NCBI GenBank assembly: GCA_964425695.1
Contig: CAYRNF010000006.1
Span: 1 to 64,000, forward strand
From: JAKPBU01 sp964425695
GTDB lineage: Bacteria; Pseudomonadota; Gammaproteobacteria; Xanthomonadales; Xanthomonadaceae
DNA: 64,000 bases
Direction of reading: 5' to 3'
Position 1 is the first letter of the stretch, and every line of letters starts with the position of its first letter. The position numbers and the translations under genes are program-made. The notes beneath the pieces are model-generated. The model had not been told where the DNA came from. It saw only the letters and a list, made by a program, of their open reading frames with translations, and did not search any database. This document shows, piece by piece, positions 36,884 through 46,162 of this stretch.

Positions 36884-38368
36884 ATGGACCGCTCGCCTCC
36901 CGCCGCTCCCCCGGATCCGACCGCCGGCCCGCCGCTGTTCCCGCTGTTCGCGGACCTGCGCTCACGGCGGGTCGTAGTGGTGGGCGGCGGCGCGGTGGCG
37001 CGGCGAAAGGTCGAGCCGCTGCTGGAATCCGGTGCGGCCGTGGTGCTGGGCGCGGCCGAACTGCGCGATGCCACCCTGCGGCAGTGGGTGGCCGAAGGCC
37101 GGATCGCATGGCTGCCGGGGGTGTTCCACGAGCGCTGGCTCGACGGCGCCTGGCTGGTCATCGCCGCCACCGACAATGCCGACACCAATCGCGCCGTGGT
37201 GCAGGCCGCCGATGCGCGCCGCATCCTGGCCAACGTGGTGGACGACACCCATGCCTCGCGCTTCCACGTGCCCGCGCGCGTGCAGCGCGGCCCGCTGCAG
37301 ATCGCCATCTCCAGCGGCGGCGGCGCGCCGATGCTGGCGCGGCTGGTGCGCGAACGGCTCGAGGCGCAGTTCGATGCCTCGTTCGGCCTGCTCGCGCAGT
37401 TCCTTGCGCAGCGGCGAACGCGGATCCGCGCGCGCTGGCCGGACACCGCGCAGCGCCGCAGCGCGTTCGCACGGCTGCTGGACGGGCCGCTGCAGGGCCT
37501 GCTTCGGCGCGGCAACCGGTTCGCGGCCGAGCACGCCTTCGAAACGGCGCTGAAGGACGCAGGCACGGCGACCGCGCGCGGATCCGTGGCCCTGGTCGGC
37601 GCCGGGCCCGGCGATCCGGGCCTGCTCACCCTGCGCGCGCTGCGCGTGCTCAACGAGGCCGACGTGATCCTGCACGACCGCCTGGGCACCGACCAGGTGC
37701 TGCCACTGGCGCGTCGCGACGCGGAAAAGGTGGAAGTGGGCAAGCGCGCGGGCGGCGTGGGCATGTCGCAGGACGCAATCAACGCGCTGCTGGTGGCGCA
37801 TGCGCGTGCCGGCAGGCGCGTGGTGCGGCTCAAGGGCGGCGATCCATTCGTGTTCGGCCGCGGCGGCGAGGAACTGGAGGTGCTGCGCGCGCACGGGATC
37901 GATTACGAAGTGGTCCCCGGCATCACCGCGGCGCTGGCCTGCGCGGCCTACGCGGGCGTTCCGCTGACCCATCGCGAGCACGCGCAATCGGTACGCCTGG
38001 TCACCGTGCACCACCGCGACTCGCTGGACACCGTGGATTGGGCCAGCCTGGCTGCCGAACGCCAGACCCTGGCCGTCTACATGGGCGTGGCGGCGCTGGG
38101 CACGGTGCAGGGGCAACTGCTGGCACACGGTCGCGGTGCGTCCACGCCGTTCGCGCTGGTGGAGAACGGGTCGCGCCCCGAACAACGGGTTGTCACCGGA
38201 ACGCTGGGCGAACTCGCAGCCACCGCGCGCCTGCACGCCGTGGTTTCGCCTGCTTTGCTCATCCTGGGCGAAGTGGCGGCATTCGCCGATACGCTGCACT
38301 GGTTCGGCGCCGCGCCGTTGCATGCCGTGCGCGCCGATGCAGGCACACGCCTGGAGGAAGCCGCCTAG
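36884..38368 (+). CDS. cysG: Siroheme synthase (multifunctional CysG)
   Basis: 494 residues, somewhat longer than E. coli CysG. The N-terminal precorrin-2 dehydrogenase/sirohydrochlorin ferrochelatase domain has the NAD-binding VVVVGGGAVARRKVEPLLE, the ATDN segment with the catalytic Asp, and the conserved ISSGGGAPMLAR. The C-terminal half (from about residue 230) is the SAM uroporphyrinogen-III methyltransferase: GAGPGDPGLLTLRALR, RLKGGDPFVFGRGGEE and VPGITAALACAAYAG. It makes siroheme for CysI. An N-terminal proline-rich extension may mean the true start is a later codon. Confidence 0.95.
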   Translation: MDRSPPAAPPDPTAGPPLFPLFADLRSRRVVVVGGGAVARRKVEPLLESGAAVVLGAAELRDATLRQWVAEGRIAWLPGVFHERWLDGAWLVIAATDNADTNRAVVQAADARRILANVVDDTHASRFHVPARVQRGPLQIAISSGGGAPMLARLVRERLEAQFDASFGLLAQFLAQRRTRIRARWPDTAQRRSAFARLLDGPLQGLLRRGNRFAAEHAFETALKDAGTATARGSVALVGAGPGDPGLLTLRALRVLNEADVILHDRLGTDQVLPLARRDAEKVEVGKRAGGVGMSQDAINALLVAHARAGRRVVRLKGGDPFVFGRGGEELEVLRAHGIDYEVVPGITAALACAAYAGVPLTHREHAQSVRLVTVHHRDSLDTVDWASLAAERQTLAVYMGVAALGTVQGQLLAHGRGASTPFALVENGSRPEQRVVTGTLGELAATARLHAVVSPALLILGEVAAFADTLHWFGAAPLHAVRADAGTRLEEAA

Positions 38369-38577
38369 CGCGTCCGTGCCGCCCCCTTGCGCTGTCCGGT
38401 GGCGTCATCGCCGCGCGGGCGGGAAGCCAGCGATGTTGTCCTGAACACAACGCTGCGAAGTGTCGATCCCATGCGACGACGCAGCGCGCAATTCCGGGCT
38501 TCGCGCGCCGGCAGAAGTCAAAGGCGCGCGGCCGAAGCCGCTTCTTCAGTATCAACTTCCGTTTCTCCGAGATACCC

Positions 38578-39555
38578 ATGCCCCTGCACGACAGCATCCT
38601 CGACACCATCGGCCATACCCCCATCGTCAGGCTGCAGCGCCTGCCGCCGCGCCACGTCGCGCTGTACGCCAAGGTCGAATCGTTCAATCCGGGCGGCTCG
38701 GTCAAGGACCGGCTGGCGCTGGCCATCGTGCTCGACGCCGAGCGCAGCGGCGCGCTGAGGCCGGGGCAGACGATCGTCGAGGCCACGTCCGGCAACACCG
38801 GCATCGCGCTGGCGATGGTCGCCGCCGCGCGCGGCTATCCGTTCGTGGCGGTGATGACCGAAACGTTCTCGGTCGAACGCCGCAAGCTGATGCGCGCCTA
38901 CGGCGCGAAGGTGATCCTGACGCCCGCGGCCGAGCGCGGCAGCGGCATGGTCCGCAAGGCGGCGGAACTCGCCCAGCGTCACGGCTGGTTCCTGGCGCGC
39001 CAGTTCGACAACCCCGCCAATCCCGCCTACCACCGCAGCACCACCGCGGCGGAAATACTTCGCGACTTCGCCGGCCGCCGGCTCGACACGTTCGTCAGCG
39101 GCTGGGGCACGGGCGGCACGCTCACCGGCGTGGGCCAGGTGCTGAAGGTGGCGCGGCCGGACATCCGCATCGTGGCCACGGAGCCGGCCGGTGCCTCGCT
39201 GCTGTCCGGCGAACCGTGGGCCCCGCACAGGATCCAGGGATGGACGCCGGATTTCGTGCCGTCGGTGCTCGATCGCGGCATCGCCGACGCGATCAGGCCG
39301 GTGGACGACGTGCTCGCCCGCGACACCGCGCGCCGCCTGGCGCGCGAGGAAGGCATCTTCGTCGGCATTTCGGCAGGCGCCACCGTCGCCGCCGCGCTGC
39401 AGGTGGCCGAGCAGTCGCCGCCTGGCAGCGTGCTGCTGGCGATGCTGCCGGATACGGGCGAACGCTACCTGTCCACCTTCCTGTTCGACGGCATCGAAGA
39501 CGGTTCGGACGACGCGTGGCTGGCAGCGCAGGAGGCGACCGCGCAGGCGGCGTGA
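38578..39555 (+). CDS. cysK: Cysteine synthase (O-acetylserine sulfhydrylase)
   Basis: 325 residues of fold-type II PLP enzyme. The PLP lysine is Lys43 in NPGGSVKDR; the substrate loop TSGNTGI and the phosphate-binding GTGGTLTG are intact. It joins sulfide from CysJI with O-acetylserine to give cysteine. The SVKDR form of the lysine motif is shared by many CysK and CysM proteins, so CysM cannot be fully excluded. It follows cysG by 209 bases that contain a decayed REP-like segment (about 38526-38547), and may have its own promoter. Confidence 0.92.
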   Translation: MPLHDSILDTIGHTPIVRLQRLPPRHVALYAKVESFNPGGSVKDRLALAIVLDAERSGALRPGQTIVEATSGNTGIALAMVAAARGYPFVAVMTETFSVERRKLMRAYGAKVILTPAAERGSGMVRKAAELAQRHGWFLARQFDNPANPAYHRSTTAAEILRDFAGRRLDTFVSGWGTGGTLTGVGQVLKVARPDIRIVATEPAGASLLSGEPWAPHRIQGWTPDFVPSVLDRGIADAIRPVDDVLARDTARRLAREEGIFVGISAGATVAAALQVAEQSPPGSVLLAMLPDTGERYLSTFLFDGIEDGSDDAWLAAQEATAQAA

Positions 39556-39668
39556 ACCGGCAGGCCCGCGATCCCGGCGCGCGGCGAGCCGGCCCGAACG
39601 GCCGGGGAGGCGCGCAACCCAAACCACGCCCGCAGCACGCTGCGCGGCCTGGCGAGCGCGCCACAGGG

Positions 39669-41087
39669 TCAGGCGCGGCCGTACACGTCGTCGTAGCGGA
39701 CGATGTCGTCTTCGCCCAGGTAGTCGCCGGACTGCACCTCGATCAGCTCCAGCATGTCCCTGCCGGGATTCTCCAGGCGGTGCTTCGCGCCGATCGGGAT
39801 GTAGGTGGACTGGTTGGCATGCAGTTCGAACACGTCGTGGTCGCGGGTCACGCGGGCCGTGCCGCTGACCACGATCCAGTGCTCGGCCCGCTGCGTGTGC
39901 GACTGCAGCGACAGCCGCGCGCCTGGCTTGACCTTGATCCGCTTGACCTGGAACCGCTCGCCCACGTCCACCGAGTCGTAGCTGCCCCAGGGGCGGTGCA
40001 CTTCGCGGTGCAGCACCGCGGCGCTGCGCTGCTCGGCCTTGAGCCGCGCCACCACGTCCTTGACCTGCTGCACCTTGTCCTTGCGCGCCACCAGCACCGC
40101 GTCGTCGGTTTCCACCACCACCAGGTCGTCCACGCCCACCAGCGCCACCAGGCGCTGCGCGTAGGCATAGCTGTTGCGGGTGTCGATGGCGATCACGTCG
40201 CCGTGGTGCGCGTTGCCGTCGGCATCCTGCTCGCTGACGTCCCACAGCGCCGACCAGGAACCCACGTCGTTCCAGCCGATGTCCACCGGCAGCACCATGG
40301 CCGCATCGGTCTTCTCCATCACCGCGTAGTCGATGGAATCAGATGGGCACGCGGCGAACGCATCGCGATCGAGCCGGACGAAGTCGCCGTCGCGCGCGCC
40401 ATCGTTGAGCGCCCTGCGCACGGCATCCAGCATGTCGGGGCGAAACCGCTGCAGCTCCTCCACGTAGCGCGATGCGCGGAACAGGAACATCCCGCTGTTC
40501 CAGAAATAGCCGCCCACGTCGAGGTAGCCCTGCGCGGTGGACGCATCGGGCTTTTCGACGAAGCGCAGCACGCGACGCGGACCATCCTCCGCGCCGATCG
40601 CGCGATCGGCCTGGATGTAGCCGAACCCCGTCTCGGGCGCCTTGGGCACCACGCCGAAGGTCACCAGCGCACCGCCCTGCGCCGCAGGCAGCGCAGCCAC
40701 CACCGCTGCGCGGAACGCCTGCTCGTCGCGGACGACGTGGTCGGAAGGCAGCACCAGCAGCACCGGATCGTCGCCCTGCTTCCGCATCGCCTGCAGCGCC
40801 GCGGCCGCAATCGCCGGTGCAGTGTTGCGCCCGATCGGCTCAAGCACGATCGGCGCATGCTCCACACCCACCAGGCGCAGCTGCTCGGCGACCAGGAAGC
40901 GATGCTCCTCGTTTGCGACCACGATGGGCGCCGCACCGGCCAGCGGCGCGATGCGCCGCCACGTGGCCTGCAGCATCGTGTCCTGTCCCACCAGCGGCAG
41001 GAACTGCTTCGGATAGGCCTCGCGCGACAGCGGCCACAGGCGGGTCCCGGACCCGCCGGACAACAGCACCGGTTGCAGTTTCGGCAT
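39669..41087 (-). CDS. xanB: Mannose-1-phosphate guanylyltransferase / mannose-6-phosphate isomerase
   Basis: 472 residues, the bifunctional type II PMI-GMP. The nucleotidyltransferase loop GGSGTRLWPLSR is at 11-22, with VLPSDHVV and FVEKP further on. The C-terminal cupin isomerase domain has RPWGSYDSVD and the metal-binding LSLQSHTQRAEHWIVVSG. It makes GDP-mannose from fructose-6-phosphate via mannose phosphates, for LPS O-antigen and exopolysaccharide. In Xanthomonas the orthologue is xanB; xanA is not in this window. It is divergent from amgK, with a possible minus-strand -10 (TAAACT) at 41115-41120. Confidence 0.95.
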   Translation of the reverse strand: MPKLQPVLLSGGSGTRLWPLSREAYPKQFLPLVGQDTMLQATWRRIAPLAGAAPIVVANEEHRFLVAEQLRLVGVEHAPIVLEPIGRNTAPAIAAAALQAMRKQGDDPVLLVLPSDHVVRDEQAFRAAVVAALPAAQGGALVTFGVVPKAPETGFGYIQADRAIGAEDGPRRVLRFVEKPDASTAQGYLDVGGYFWNSGMFLFRASRYVEELQRFRPDMLDAVRRALNDGARDGDFVRLDRDAFAACPSDSIDYAVMEKTDAAMVLPVDIGWNDVGSWSALWDVSEQDADGNAHHGDVIAIDTRNSYAYAQRLVALVGVDDLVVVETDDAVLVARKDKVQQVKDVVARLKAEQRSAAVLHREVHRPWGSYDSVDVGERFQVKRIKVKPGARLSLQSHTQRAEHWIVVSGTARVTRDHDVFELHANQSTYIPIGAKHRLENPGRDMLELIEVQSGDYLGEDDIVRYDDVYGRA

Positions 41088-41153
41088 GCGCGCCTCGCGT
41101 GGAATGCTCTGCGCAGTTTACCCTTCGCCCCGCACCCGCCTTGCCGCCATGCC

Positions 41154-42203
41154 GTGAACCACGCCGCTTCCCCCACAGCGCCCGCCGCGGCGCCCACGCC
41201 TTCCGACGCACGCGCCGCGCTGCGCCTGGCCTGGGCGCGCGACGCGCTGGGCGATGCGGGCGCGCTGCTGCAGCGCGCCTCGACGGATGCGGGCTTCCGC
41301 AGCTACTGGCGCACGCAGGCCGCGGGGCCGTCGCGGATCGTGATGGACTCGCCGCCGGACCAGGAGGACGTGCGCCCATGGCTGCGGATGCGGGACCTGC
41401 TGGAAGCCGGCGGCGTGCGCGTGCCGCGCGTGCTGGCGCGCGATGCCGAAGCCGGCTTCCTGCTGCTCGAGGACCTGGGCGCGCGCACCATGGCGCAGGT
41501 GGTCGATGCCGGCAGCGCCGACGCGCACTACGCCGCCGCCATCGGCCAGCTGCTGCGGCTGCAGGCAATCGCGCCCCCGGCCGACATGCCGGCGTTCGGC
41601 GAAGCGCTGCTGCAGCGCGATGCGGACCTGTTCGACACGTGGTTCCTGCGCCGCCACCTGCAGCTGACGCTGGATTGCGAAGACGCCGAATCGCTGCAGC
41701 TGGTGCAGCGGCGGCTGATGGACAACGCGCTGGCGCAGCCGCAGGTGCTGGTCCACCGCGACTTCATGCCGCGCAACCTCATGCCGGTGGCCGACGGCCC
41801 GGCGATGCTGGACTTCCAGGACGCGGTACGCGGGCCGGTGGCCTACGACGCGGTGAGCCTGGTGCGCGATGCGTTCCTGAGCTGGCCGTCCGAACGCGTG
41901 GACGGTTGGCTGCGCGAGTACCACGCGCGCGCCATGCGGGCCGGCATCCCGGTGCCGGTGCTGGAGACGTTCCTGCGCGACGCCGACTGGCTCGGCGTGC
42001 AGCGCCACCTGAAGATCCTGGGCATCTTCGCGCGGCTGCACCATCGCGACGCCAAGCCGCACTACCTTGCCGATGCCCCGCGCTTCATCGCCTATCTCGA
42101 CCACGTGCTGCCCAGGCACGACGCGCTGGCGCCGCTGCAGGTGCTGTTCGAGCGGCGCATCAAGCCTGCGATGCGGCGCATGGCGGCGGGGCAACCGGCA
42201 TGA
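41154..42203 (+). CDS. amgK: N-acetylmuramate/N-acetylglucosamine kinase AmgK
   Basis: 349 residues from a GTG; the nearby ATG at 41149 opens only two codons. An aminoglycoside phosphotransferase-like kinase: VLVHRDFMPRNLM holds the catalytic Asp and Asn, and MLDFQDAVRGPVAYD is the metal-binding loop. With MurU, encoded 10 bases downstream, it forms the anomeric sugar-kinase recycling route that turns MurNAc into UDP-MurNAc and avoids the MurA step, a source of intrinsic fosfomycin tolerance in bacteria that have it. Confidence 0.92.
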   Translation: MNHAASPTAPAAAPTPSDARAALRLAWARDALGDAGALLQRASTDAGFRSYWRTQAAGPSRIVMDSPPDQEDVRPWLRMRDLLEAGGVRVPRVLARDAEAGFLLLEDLGARTMAQVVDAGSADAHYAAAIGQLLRLQAIAPPADMPAFGEALLQRDADLFDTWFLRRHLQLTLDCEDAESLQLVQRRLMDNALAQPQVLVHRDFMPRNLMPVADGPAMLDFQDAVRGPVAYDAVSLVRDAFLSWPSERVDGWLREYHARAMRAGIPVPVLETFLRDADWLGVQRHLKILGIFARLHHRDAKPHYLADAPRFIAYLDHVLPRHDALAPLQVLFERRIKPAMRRMAAGQPA

Positions 42204-42213
42204 ATGGCGCCGC

Positions 42214-42924
42214 ATGCACGCCCTGATTTTCGCCGCCGGCCTGGGCGAGCGCATGCGCCCGCTGACCGACCGCACGCCCAAGCCGCTGCTGGCGGTGGGC
42301 GGCAAGCCGCTGATCGTGTGGCACCTGGAAAAGCTCGCGGCATGCGGCATCCGCCACGTGGTGGTGAACACCTCGTGGCTGGCCGACCAGTTCCCGCAGG
42401 CGCTCGGCGATGGCGGCCGCTGGGGCCTGCGCATCCGCTACAGCTACGAAGGGCCCACGCCGCTGGAAACCGGCGGCGGCATGCTGCACGCGCTGCCGCT
42501 GCTGGGCGATGCGCTGCCGTCGAACGAGGCGTTCGTGCTGGTCAACGGCGACGTGTGGACCGACTACGACTTCGCCCGCCTTCCGCGCGATCCCGCCGGC
42601 GACGCGCACCTGGTGATGGTGGACCGCCCGCCGCAAGCCACGCACGGCGATTTCGCGCTGGACGCGCGCGGCTACGTCCGCAGCGAAGGCGAGCACCCGC
42701 TGACTTACGCCGGGATCGGCGTGTTCCGCGCACGCCTGTTCGCGCACTGGCGCGCCCACGTGAGCGACCCCGGTGCCGATGCGTCGCCGCCGCGCTTTCG
42801 CCTTGCGCCGCTGCTGCGCGCGGCGATGGCGCGCGACGCCGTTACCGGCGAGCACTACCGAGGCCGTTGGACCGACGTGGGCACCCCGCAACGCCTGGCC
42901 GACCTGGAAGCCACGCTGGCGTAG
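42214..42924 (+). CDS. murU: N-acetylmuramate alpha-1-phosphate uridylyltransferase MurU
   Basis: 236 residues from the ATG at 42214. The nucleotidyltransferase signature MHALIFAAGLGERMRPLTD, then KPLLAVGGKPLI, ETGGGMLHALPLLG and LVNGDVWTD with the metal-binding Asp, define the MurU/RmlA-like fold. It converts MurNAc-1-phosphate from AmgK into UDP-MurNAc. The pairing with amgK makes this assignment firmer than sequence alone. C-terminal FRGRWTDVGTP-like segment is conserved. Confidence 0.93.
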   Translation: MHALIFAAGLGERMRPLTDRTPKPLLAVGGKPLIVWHLEKLAACGIRHVVVNTSWLADQFPQALGDGGRWGLRIRYSYEGPTPLETGGGMLHALPLLGDALPSNEAFVLVNGDVWTDYDFARLPRDPAGDAHLVMVDRPPQATHGDFALDARGYVRSEGEHPLTYAGIGVFRARLFAHWRAHVSDPGADASPPRFRLAPLLRAAMARDAVTGEHYRGRWTDVGTPQRLADLEATLA

Positions 42925-42995
42925 CGCCTGCTGTGCGCACGACGGCCGCGCGGCAGGCAACAGGGCGCAACCGGAACCGCCGCGCGCGCGCGGCA

Positions 42996-43706
42996 CTACG
43001 CGCCGAGCACCTTGCGCAGGAACGGCACGGTCAGGCCGCGCTGCTGCGCCAGGGCGGCGCGGTCGAGCCGGTCGAACACCTGCGCAAGCCCGGCCGGGTC
43101 GCGCCCCACGCGCCGAAGCAGCCAGTCGATCGCGGCCTCGTCGAACTGCAGTCCGCGCCGCGCCGCGCGCAGGCGCAGCATCTGCGCGCGGCCCGCATCG
43201 TCCAGCGGCGCCAGCGCGATGCGCGTGCACTGCGCCAGCCGCGAACGCAGGTCCGGCAGGCACAGATCGAGCGCATCCGGCCACTGGCTCGCCGTGTACA
43301 GCAGCGCGCCGCCGGCGTCCTGCACGCGGTTGTGGAAATCGAACAGCGCCACTTCCGCATCGCGGTCGCCTGCGGTCGCGTCCAGGCCATCCAGCGCGAC
43401 CAGCCGGTGCCGGTCCATGCCCTGCAAGGCATCGCGCACCCGCCCGGCCGCCGCATGCAGCGGCACATAGGCGGCTTCCACTCCGCGCTCGCTCGCTTCC
43501 GCGCACGCGGCCAGCGCCAGGTGCGTCTTGCCGCTGCCCGCGCTGCCGGCCACGTACACGTGGCGCACCGCGCCGTCGGGCTGCGCGAGCGCCTGCAGCG
43601 TCGCGGGCAGCGCCGCGTCGCCGGTGACGAAGGTGTCCAGGCGCTGGTCCGGCGGAAAACGCAACGCCAGCGCCAGTTGCCCGGGTTCGGCGGCCGCGCC
43701 GTTCAC
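42996..43706 (-). CDS. hda: DnaA regulatory inactivator Hda
   Basis: 236 residues from a GTG. An N-terminal QLALALRF (10-17) fits the sliding-clamp binding motif of Hda. The AAA+ domain has Walker A GSAGSGKTHLALA and LVALDGLD as Walker B-like strand. Hda with the DNA-loaded beta clamp stimulates ATP hydrolysis by DnaA and limits re-initiation. There is no DNA-binding domain IV, which separates it from DnaA. Its start overlaps the stop of the upstream permease gene (GTGA), so the two are translationally coupled. Confidence 0.93.
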   Translation of the reverse strand: MNGAAAEPGQLALALRFPPDQRLDTFVTGDAALPATLQALAQPDGAVRHVYVAGSAGSGKTHLALAACAEASERGVEAAYVPLHAAAGRVRDALQGMDRHRLVALDGLDATAGDRDAEVALFDFHNRVQDAGGALLYTASQWPDALDLCLPDLRSRLAQCTRIALAPLDDAGRAQMLRLRAARRGLQFDEAAIDWLLRRVGRDPAGLAQVFDRLDRAALAQQRGLTVPFLRKVLGA

Positions 43707-44887
43707 GCCTGCGGCGCGCTTCCCGGCGGCTCCGAGTCGGGCAGCACGATGCTATTGGGCGGCCGCTCGTTCACGATGATCGCCGGCGCGTCGCCCACGT
43801 AGGTGTCGCTGGCGCGGTAGTGCTCCACCGCGAAGCGCAGCAGCACGTTGGCCACCGCCGCCACCGGCAGCGCCAGCAGCATGCCCAGGAAGCCGAACAG
43901 CACCCCGCCGGCCATCACCGCAAAGATCACCGCCATGGGATGCAGGCCAATGCGGTCGCCCACCAGCTTGGGCGTCAGCACGTAGCTTTCGATCACCTGG
44001 GCCACGGTCCAGACCACGCCCACGCCCAGCAGGCCCTGCCAGCCCAGGCCCTGCACCAGCGCGGCGATGCCGCCCATCACCACCACCGACGTGGGGCCCA
44101 GGTAGGGCACGAAGCTCAGGATCCCGGCGACCAGCCCGATCAGCACGCCCACCTTGATCCCCACCAGCCACAGGCCCACGCCATACAGCACGGCCAGCGC
44201 CGCCATCACCAGGAACTGCCCGCGCAGGAAACCGCCCAGCACCGCGTCCGACTCGCGCGCCAGGCGGCTCACCGTCGCCAGGTGGTTGCGCGGCACCAGC
44301 GCCGCCACCCGCTCCACCAGCCGGTCCCAGTCGCGCAGGAAGAAGAACGCCAGGATCGGGATCAGCACCAAGTTGGTCACCCACAGCAGCATGGTCATGC
44401 CCGAACGCGACACGAAGCCCAGCACCGTCACCGCCACGCCGCTGGCCCCCTGCCAGTGCTCGCGCAGCAGCCCCATCAGGCGTTCCGTGTCCAGCCATGC
44501 CATCAGGTCGAAGCCGGTGCGCTGCTGCACCCAGGGCGCCAGCCAGCCGGCGAACCAATTGGTGAACCACGCGCGGTACTCGGGCCAGGACTCCACCAGC
44601 GTCACCACCTGGCGCGCGACCAGCGGCACCAGGATCAGCATCACCAGCAGCACCACCAGCGCGGTCACCGAGAAGACCACGAACACCGCGGTGCCGCGGC
44701 GCAGCCCGCGCGCTTCCAGGCGGTCCACCAGCGGGTCGCCCAGCCAACCCAGCAGCGCGCCCATCGCAAAGGGCGTGAGGATCGGCGACAGCAGCCACAC
44801 CAGGGCCAGCACGCCCAGCCCGATCGCGGTGCGCTGCACGCGCTGGTAGAAGCGCGCGATCTCGCGCAGCGAGGCCCGGGTATCCAT
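43703..44887 (-). CDS. AI-2E family transporter (PerM-like permease)
   Basis: 394 residues with about eight transmembrane helices: a hydrophobic N-terminal pair, a long periplasmic or cytoplasmic domain, and the C-terminal set containing LVAGILSFVPYLGP and the conserved ESYVLTPKLVGDRIGLHP. These are hallmarks of the AI-2E/PerM family, which includes autoinducer-2 exporter TqsA and Na+/H+ antiporter-like members; the true substrate is unknown. It is commonly found directly before hda in xanthomonads and relatives. Confidence 0.9.
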   Translation of the reverse strand: MDTRASLREIARFYQRVQRTAIGLGVLALVWLLSPILTPFAMGALLGWLGDPLVDRLEARGLRRGTAVFVVFSVTALVVLLVMLILVPLVARQVVTLVESWPEYRAWFTNWFAGWLAPWVQQRTGFDLMAWLDTERLMGLLREHWQGASGVAVTVLGFVSRSGMTMLLWVTNLVLIPILAFFFLRDWDRLVERVAALVPRNHLATVSRLARESDAVLGGFLRGQFLVMAALAVLYGVGLWLVGIKVGVLIGLVAGILSFVPYLGPTSVVVMGGIAALVQGLGWQGLLGVGVVWTVAQVIESYVLTPKLVGDRIGLHPMAVIFAVMAGGVLFGFLGMLLALPVAAVANVLLRFAVEHYRASDTYVGDAPAIIVNERPPNSIVLPDSEPPGSAPQA

Positions 44888-44907
44888 GTCGGTGGCCACG
44901 GGTGTCC

Positions 44908-46038
44908 TCAGCGCAGGTGGAACGTGGCGGGCACGGCGTCGGCGTCGCCCGGCACCAGCACGTCGTCGTCGAGCAGGCGGCGGAAGCCGGCCATGCCGGT
45001 GGACAGTTCCAGGCTCAGTTCCAGCGCTTCGGGCGTGGCGCGCAGCGGGACGAACCGCTTCACCACCGAGACCTTCTGCAGCTGCGCGGACAGGCGCACG
45101 TAGTCCTCGGCGCTGTCGATGCCGGTGATCCGCACGGTGTAGGTGCCCGGCGTGCCGCCGCCGGCCGGACGCTTGGCGTAGCGCTTCACCAGCGCATCGG
45201 CCGCGCCGTCGGCACCGCCGGCCATCGCGCGGCGCGCATCGGCGTTCTCGGTGGACCAGCGCGACAGCACCTTGCCCCGATCGACGAAGATCCAGTCGGC
45301 CTTCCAGCCGCCCTTGGCCTTGTACAGCTTGCCCACCAGTTGCATGGGCGGCTGGTAGCGCTGCGAGAGCCGTGCGATGGCCGCGGTATCGCCGCGCCAG
45401 ATCGCGCCGGCTGCGGCCAGTTCGGCGGCACTGCCGTTGGGCAGGCCCAGGCGATAACCGCGGGCCTGCGCGCGGTCCAGCACCGCCCGCGCCGCGTTGC
45501 TCTGCGCCAGCCCCACCAGGCGCGGGCCGCGCCCGTCGTCGATCGCGAGCCACAGCACCGGCTTGGGCCGCGGCGAGGGCCAGATCGGCAGGCCCAGCGC
45601 GGACATCACCGCATCCACCTTGGCCTTGTCGAAGCGCACCACCAGCGTGGTCTGGTAGGTGGGCGCGCCGGTGACGCTGGAGACGCCCTCGTCCTGGCGG
45701 TAGTCGTAACTGCGCACGTACTCGCCGGCGCGGCGCATCTCCTGGCCGATGCCGGGGCGCGACGACGCGGAGCGGTCGCCCGAGATCTTGCCGATGACCT
45801 GGGCCAGCGCGCGTGCGAAGGCGGTGTTGCGCTCGCCGGCCGCCTGGCTGCGCACCGGCACTTCGGCGTCGTAGGCGCCACCGGCGCGGGCGATGTCCCC
45901 TTCCACGCGCTGCGCGGACGCAGGCGAAGCGGCCAGCAGGCCGGATGCGAGCAGGCCAAGCGCCATGAGGAGCGGGCCCAGCGCGCGGACGCGCCAACCC
46001 GCCGGGCGTTGCCCGATGCCACGCATTGCTGGCTGCAT
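44908..46038 (-). CDS. DUF2066 family exported protein
   Basis: 376 residues from the ATG at 46038, chosen for AAGGA eight bases upstream and for the signal peptide it gives (ALGPLLMALGLLASGLLAASPASA). The mature protein has the DUF2066 pattern: FARALAQVIGKISGD, then SYDYRQDE and a C-terminal region. Function not known; the gene is usually kept between purM and the perM-hda pair, as here. It is divergent from purM, with which it shares a 124-bp spacer. Confidence 0.85.
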   Translation of the reverse strand: MQPAMRGIGQRPAGWRVRALGPLLMALGLLASGLLAASPASAQRVEGDIARAGGAYDAEVPVRSQAAGERNTAFARALAQVIGKISGDRSASSRPGIGQEMRRAGEYVRSYDYRQDEGVSSVTGAPTYQTTLVVRFDKAKVDAVMSALGLPIWPSPRPKPVLWLAIDDGRGPRLVGLAQSNAARAVLDRAQARGYRLGLPNGSAAELAAAGAIWRGDTAAIARLSQRYQPPMQLVGKLYKAKGGWKADWIFVDRGKVLSRWSTENADARRAMAGGADGAADALVKRYAKRPAGGGTPGTYTVRITGIDSAEDYVRLSAQLQKVSVVKRFVPLRATPEALELSLELSTGMAGFRRLLDDDVLVPGDADAVPATFHLR

Positions 46039-46120
46039 CCCAGGTCCTTCCCAAGCCGTTCGCGAAGCCGAAATGGTGCCGCAGGCAGCCCGCCGCGTCC
46101 ATGCGCCATAGCGTGCGCGG

Positions 46121-46126
46121 TAAAAT
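46121..46126 (+). promoter_or_regulatory. Probable -10 element of the purM promoter
   Basis: TAAAAT, five of six consensus matches, 36 bases before the purM ATG in the DUF2066/purM divergent spacer. The -35 is not convincing. Confidence 0.4.
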
Positions 46127-46162
46127 CGCCGCCCCGCCACGCGGCCGTGCGTGCGTCCCGGA

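Noticed and set aside
38578..39555. Naming this gene cysM instead of cysK
   Set aside because: The SVKDR motif occurs in both groups, and the location with cysG, cysB and cysJIH fits the main cysteine synthase. The ambiguity is noted in the feature.
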